A stretch of 21,340 nucleotides of DNA, from assembly GCA_020650975.1 (NCBI GenBank), contig JAIPMN010009842.1, positions 446 to 21,785 of the forward strand, given 5' to 3'. Position 1 is the first letter of the stretch, and the number at the start of each line of letters is the position of its first letter. Of this stretch, positions 19,499 through 21,340 are shown in pieces. The notes below the pieces were generated by a model. That model did no database searches, had not been told where the DNA came from, and saw nothing but the letters and a program-made list of their open reading frames with translations. Origin of the DNA: Apostichopus californicus (lineage: Eukaryota; Echinodermata; Holothuroidea; Aspidochirotida; Stichopodidae). Position numbers and translations under genes: made by a program.

Positions 19499-19757
19499 CT
19501 GAAGTTGTTCCAAATTTTCCAAATTTAAGAAAATTATCGTGCAGATCCTGTAGTCCAGCTACTCTGAGAGCGTCTCTCAGTGTTTTGTTTGTTGCTTTCA
19601 TCCCATGTTTCTGTTTCCATAGTAACAACATCTGGTAAACCACTTCCTTTTGTCCATACTTTTCGTAATCTACCGCTATGTTGCGAAGATCTGTCTCTTT
19701 AAGCTTCAGTTTTCTTCCCACATCCCGCCATTCTTTGGAAAGGTTTCCTGACAAGTC
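19499..19757 (-). CDS. Death-domain exon
   Basis: 259-nt minus-strand exon with acceptor GTGGTTATTTCAAG and donor CTTCAG|GTAAGT, phase 0 in and phase 1 out. It encodes 86 residues: LSKEWRDVGRKLKLKETDLR (helices 1-2), a central IAVDYEKYGQKEVVYQML helix, LLWKQKHG, ATNKTLRDALRVAGLQDLHD (helices 5-6). The pattern L..W..VGRKL.L...D...I, QML..W....G..AT...L..AL is diagnostic of the Death domain, a six-helix homotypic adaptor module of apoptosis and innate-immune signalling. Reading past the donor runs into intron sequence. The host protein is not identified. Candidates are a Death-domain NLR or an adaptor; no NACHT is seen on this strand. Confidence 0.88.
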
Positions 19758-21153
19758 CTTGAAATAACCACAAAAAAAAATGTTTCATCGTTCATGATGC
19801 CAATTGAAATTGAGCTAATCCATATAAGAACCTTAGTTGACGGTCAAAAGCTAGAACACTAATTAGGCAAATGCTCATATCATATACTTTAATGAAATTG
19901 AGTTGTGTTTTAGACAGTTAAATGGGCTAATGTACTCGTTTCATTTTGCCCCACCAATTCAATAATATGTTTGACAAAAGCTATCATTATTCATAGACAC
20001 AGCAGCAATTATGTGTGAAAAGTGTGACTGTCACAAATAGACACAGATTTGCCACACATTTGTCACACATGTGTTTACTAGAAAAAAGTGGACACTTAGA
20101 TGAAGGGTCGACACAGGAAACTGTAAGAATGCAGAAAATGCTGCAGAATCTCAATACTACCGATGTGCTTGTAGTTGGTACGTTGATGTTATTTAGTATA
20201 TCTGTTAAGACATGTATTTTCAAGGTATTTCAGGTGGAAAATATTTAATGCATTTAGGTTGACAGACATTTTCCCACCAGAGAATGTATTGCATAATCCA
20301 AAATATCACAGATTCATGTAGATTACGCCATTATAACATTAAAGTGAATCCCAACAAACCAAACATAGTTCCTCGCATAACTGTGAAACATGCTATTATT
20401 CTATTATTGTGTTATATGTTTTGTGGGACAACAAACTATAGCAACATTCTTCTTTTCAAGAGTACAATCCAAGCTGTCTAGACCGTTGCAGTACCATGGT
20501 AAAATGAAGCCTTTAATGCCAGGAACAGCATATACCAGTCACTTACAAGCTACCAATACCACTGTCATATTAGCACAGTCTGTTACATAATTGCTCAGTT
20601 TAGTATGTCAGTGGCTCCTGCAGCACTACACATGTTAATGGATAATACGCCAGATGCACAACGTCCTTCTTTACACCTTCAGTACAATGCTAAGATCAGC
20701 AACCATGTAAGGTACTTACTGCAAGACTGTGGTTGACATTTAGGTGTAACCTTACGTGAGTGTTTTAGGCAAATAAGGCACAACAAGAATATAATAAGAT
20801 AACAAACATGTACGTGGCCATGTTAATATTTTTACAATATGCCTCACCTACTAATTAATATCTATGATATTACTACTTAAAACAACAGGAAGCATATAGG
20901 GCAATTATTGATGTATACCTTTTGATAATGTGTGGGATGTTTTTAATGTTAAATTGGGAACAACACGTAAACCGAATGAGCAATTATAACTTTCGGTAGT
21001 GTCTAAATGTCGGCTTCAAATCACGTAGTGAAGAAAGCAAGATATCAGTCACGATTGTTTCAATTTAGCAACCAGTCAGAAATCATAGATTAAGAGCGAT
21101 ATTGGTCAAAAGTCATGAATCATACTTGGAAGTTCTCACTCACTAATACTTAC
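19758..21153 (-). other. Intron between linker and Death-domain exons
   Basis: 1396-nt intron by the model. Open frames inside (19987-20223, 20015-20248, 20284-20590) have no domain character. A TGTGACTGTCACA palindrome and several CACA/TGTG words cluster near 20025-20075. Confidence 0.6.
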
Positions 21154-21264
21154 CTGCAAAGTTTCATCTGTTACTATGTCGCTATCTGTTGTCGTTGCTT
21201 CAGCTCCTGCTGGGTTCCCTTCAGCTTCTCCTCTAATTGCTTGATGAGATGGCAAAGAAGGATT
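21154..21264 (-). CDS. Linker exon upstream of the Death domain
   Basis: 111-nt minus-strand exon between GTAATTTCTTTCTCACAG and TTTGCAG|GTAAGT, both near-consensus, phase 0 on both sides. It encodes 37 residues beginning NPSLPSHQAIRGEAEG and ending DSDIVTDETLQ, rich in Ala, Glu, Thr and Ser, so probably a disordered linker. It joins in phase to DLSGNLSKEW of the Death-domain exon. The gene's 5' part lies beyond the right edge. Confidence 0.7.
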
Positions 21265-21340
21265 CTGTGAGAAAGAAATTACAAAAGAGTTGAGAACCAG
21301 AGAGCTCGTATGATTCATATCTAGGGCAAATGTTTAGCTG

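Noticed and set aside
1..21340. CRISPR arrays, tRNA or rRNA genes, bacterial operons
   Set aside because: No regular short repeats with unique spacers, no cloverleaf or rRNA-like blocks, and the gene structure is intron-containing and animal-like.

Overview
The window looks like AT-rich, intron-containing DNA from an invertebrate animal. I see no bacterial operon structure. Real coding segments are short, are bounded by GT/AG splice sites, and sit among introns, microsatellites and tandem repeats. The left-edge protein is an NLR (NACHT plus leucine-rich tail) of the type expanded in echinoderms, with hemichordates and lancelets as alternatives. A sea cucumber or other echinoderm is my best guess; this rests on family resemblance only.

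Left block (1-4082, + strand): the 3' part of an NLR gene that starts before the window. The NACHT exon (3-1097) carries Walker B, sensor 1 and the helical domains, but the P-loop lies outside. Six further exons (1725-1933, 2112-2188, 2529-2578, 3030-3074, 3526-3551, 4004-4061) all have good splice sites and join in one frame to a stop at 4059-4061, with AATAAA at 4077-4082. The product visible here is 519 residues. Its first intron holds a 53-bp tandem repeat and a fold-back element.

Middle block (about 4.1-14.8 kb): mostly non-coding. It contains a 241-bp tandem duplication, a GT microsatellite leading into five 144-145 bp repeat units that carry AGGTCA-N-AGGTCA motifs, a cluster of CCAACA/TGTTGG palindromes, and a promoter-like patch (CRE and ETS-type sites) in front of a partial THAP zinc-finger exon. 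At 13.2-13.8 kb there is a diverged array of the same general repeat architecture in the opposite orientation.

Right block (about 14.8-21.3 kb, - strand): pieces of at least one multi-exon gene entering from the right edge. A linker exon (21264-21154) splices in phase to a clear Death-domain exon (19757-19499). Downstream candidates include a CARD-like exon (17222-17147), a second helical death-fold-like exon (16353-16186) whose splice acceptor sits at the edge of a nearly identical 268-bp tandem duplication, and several very short possible exons. A Death-domain gene next to a NACHT/LRR gene suggests an innate-immunity or cell-death neighbourhood. The two genes are on opposite strands and converge, and nothing here proves that they work together. 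Long stretches between these features show no supportable gene and are described as such.
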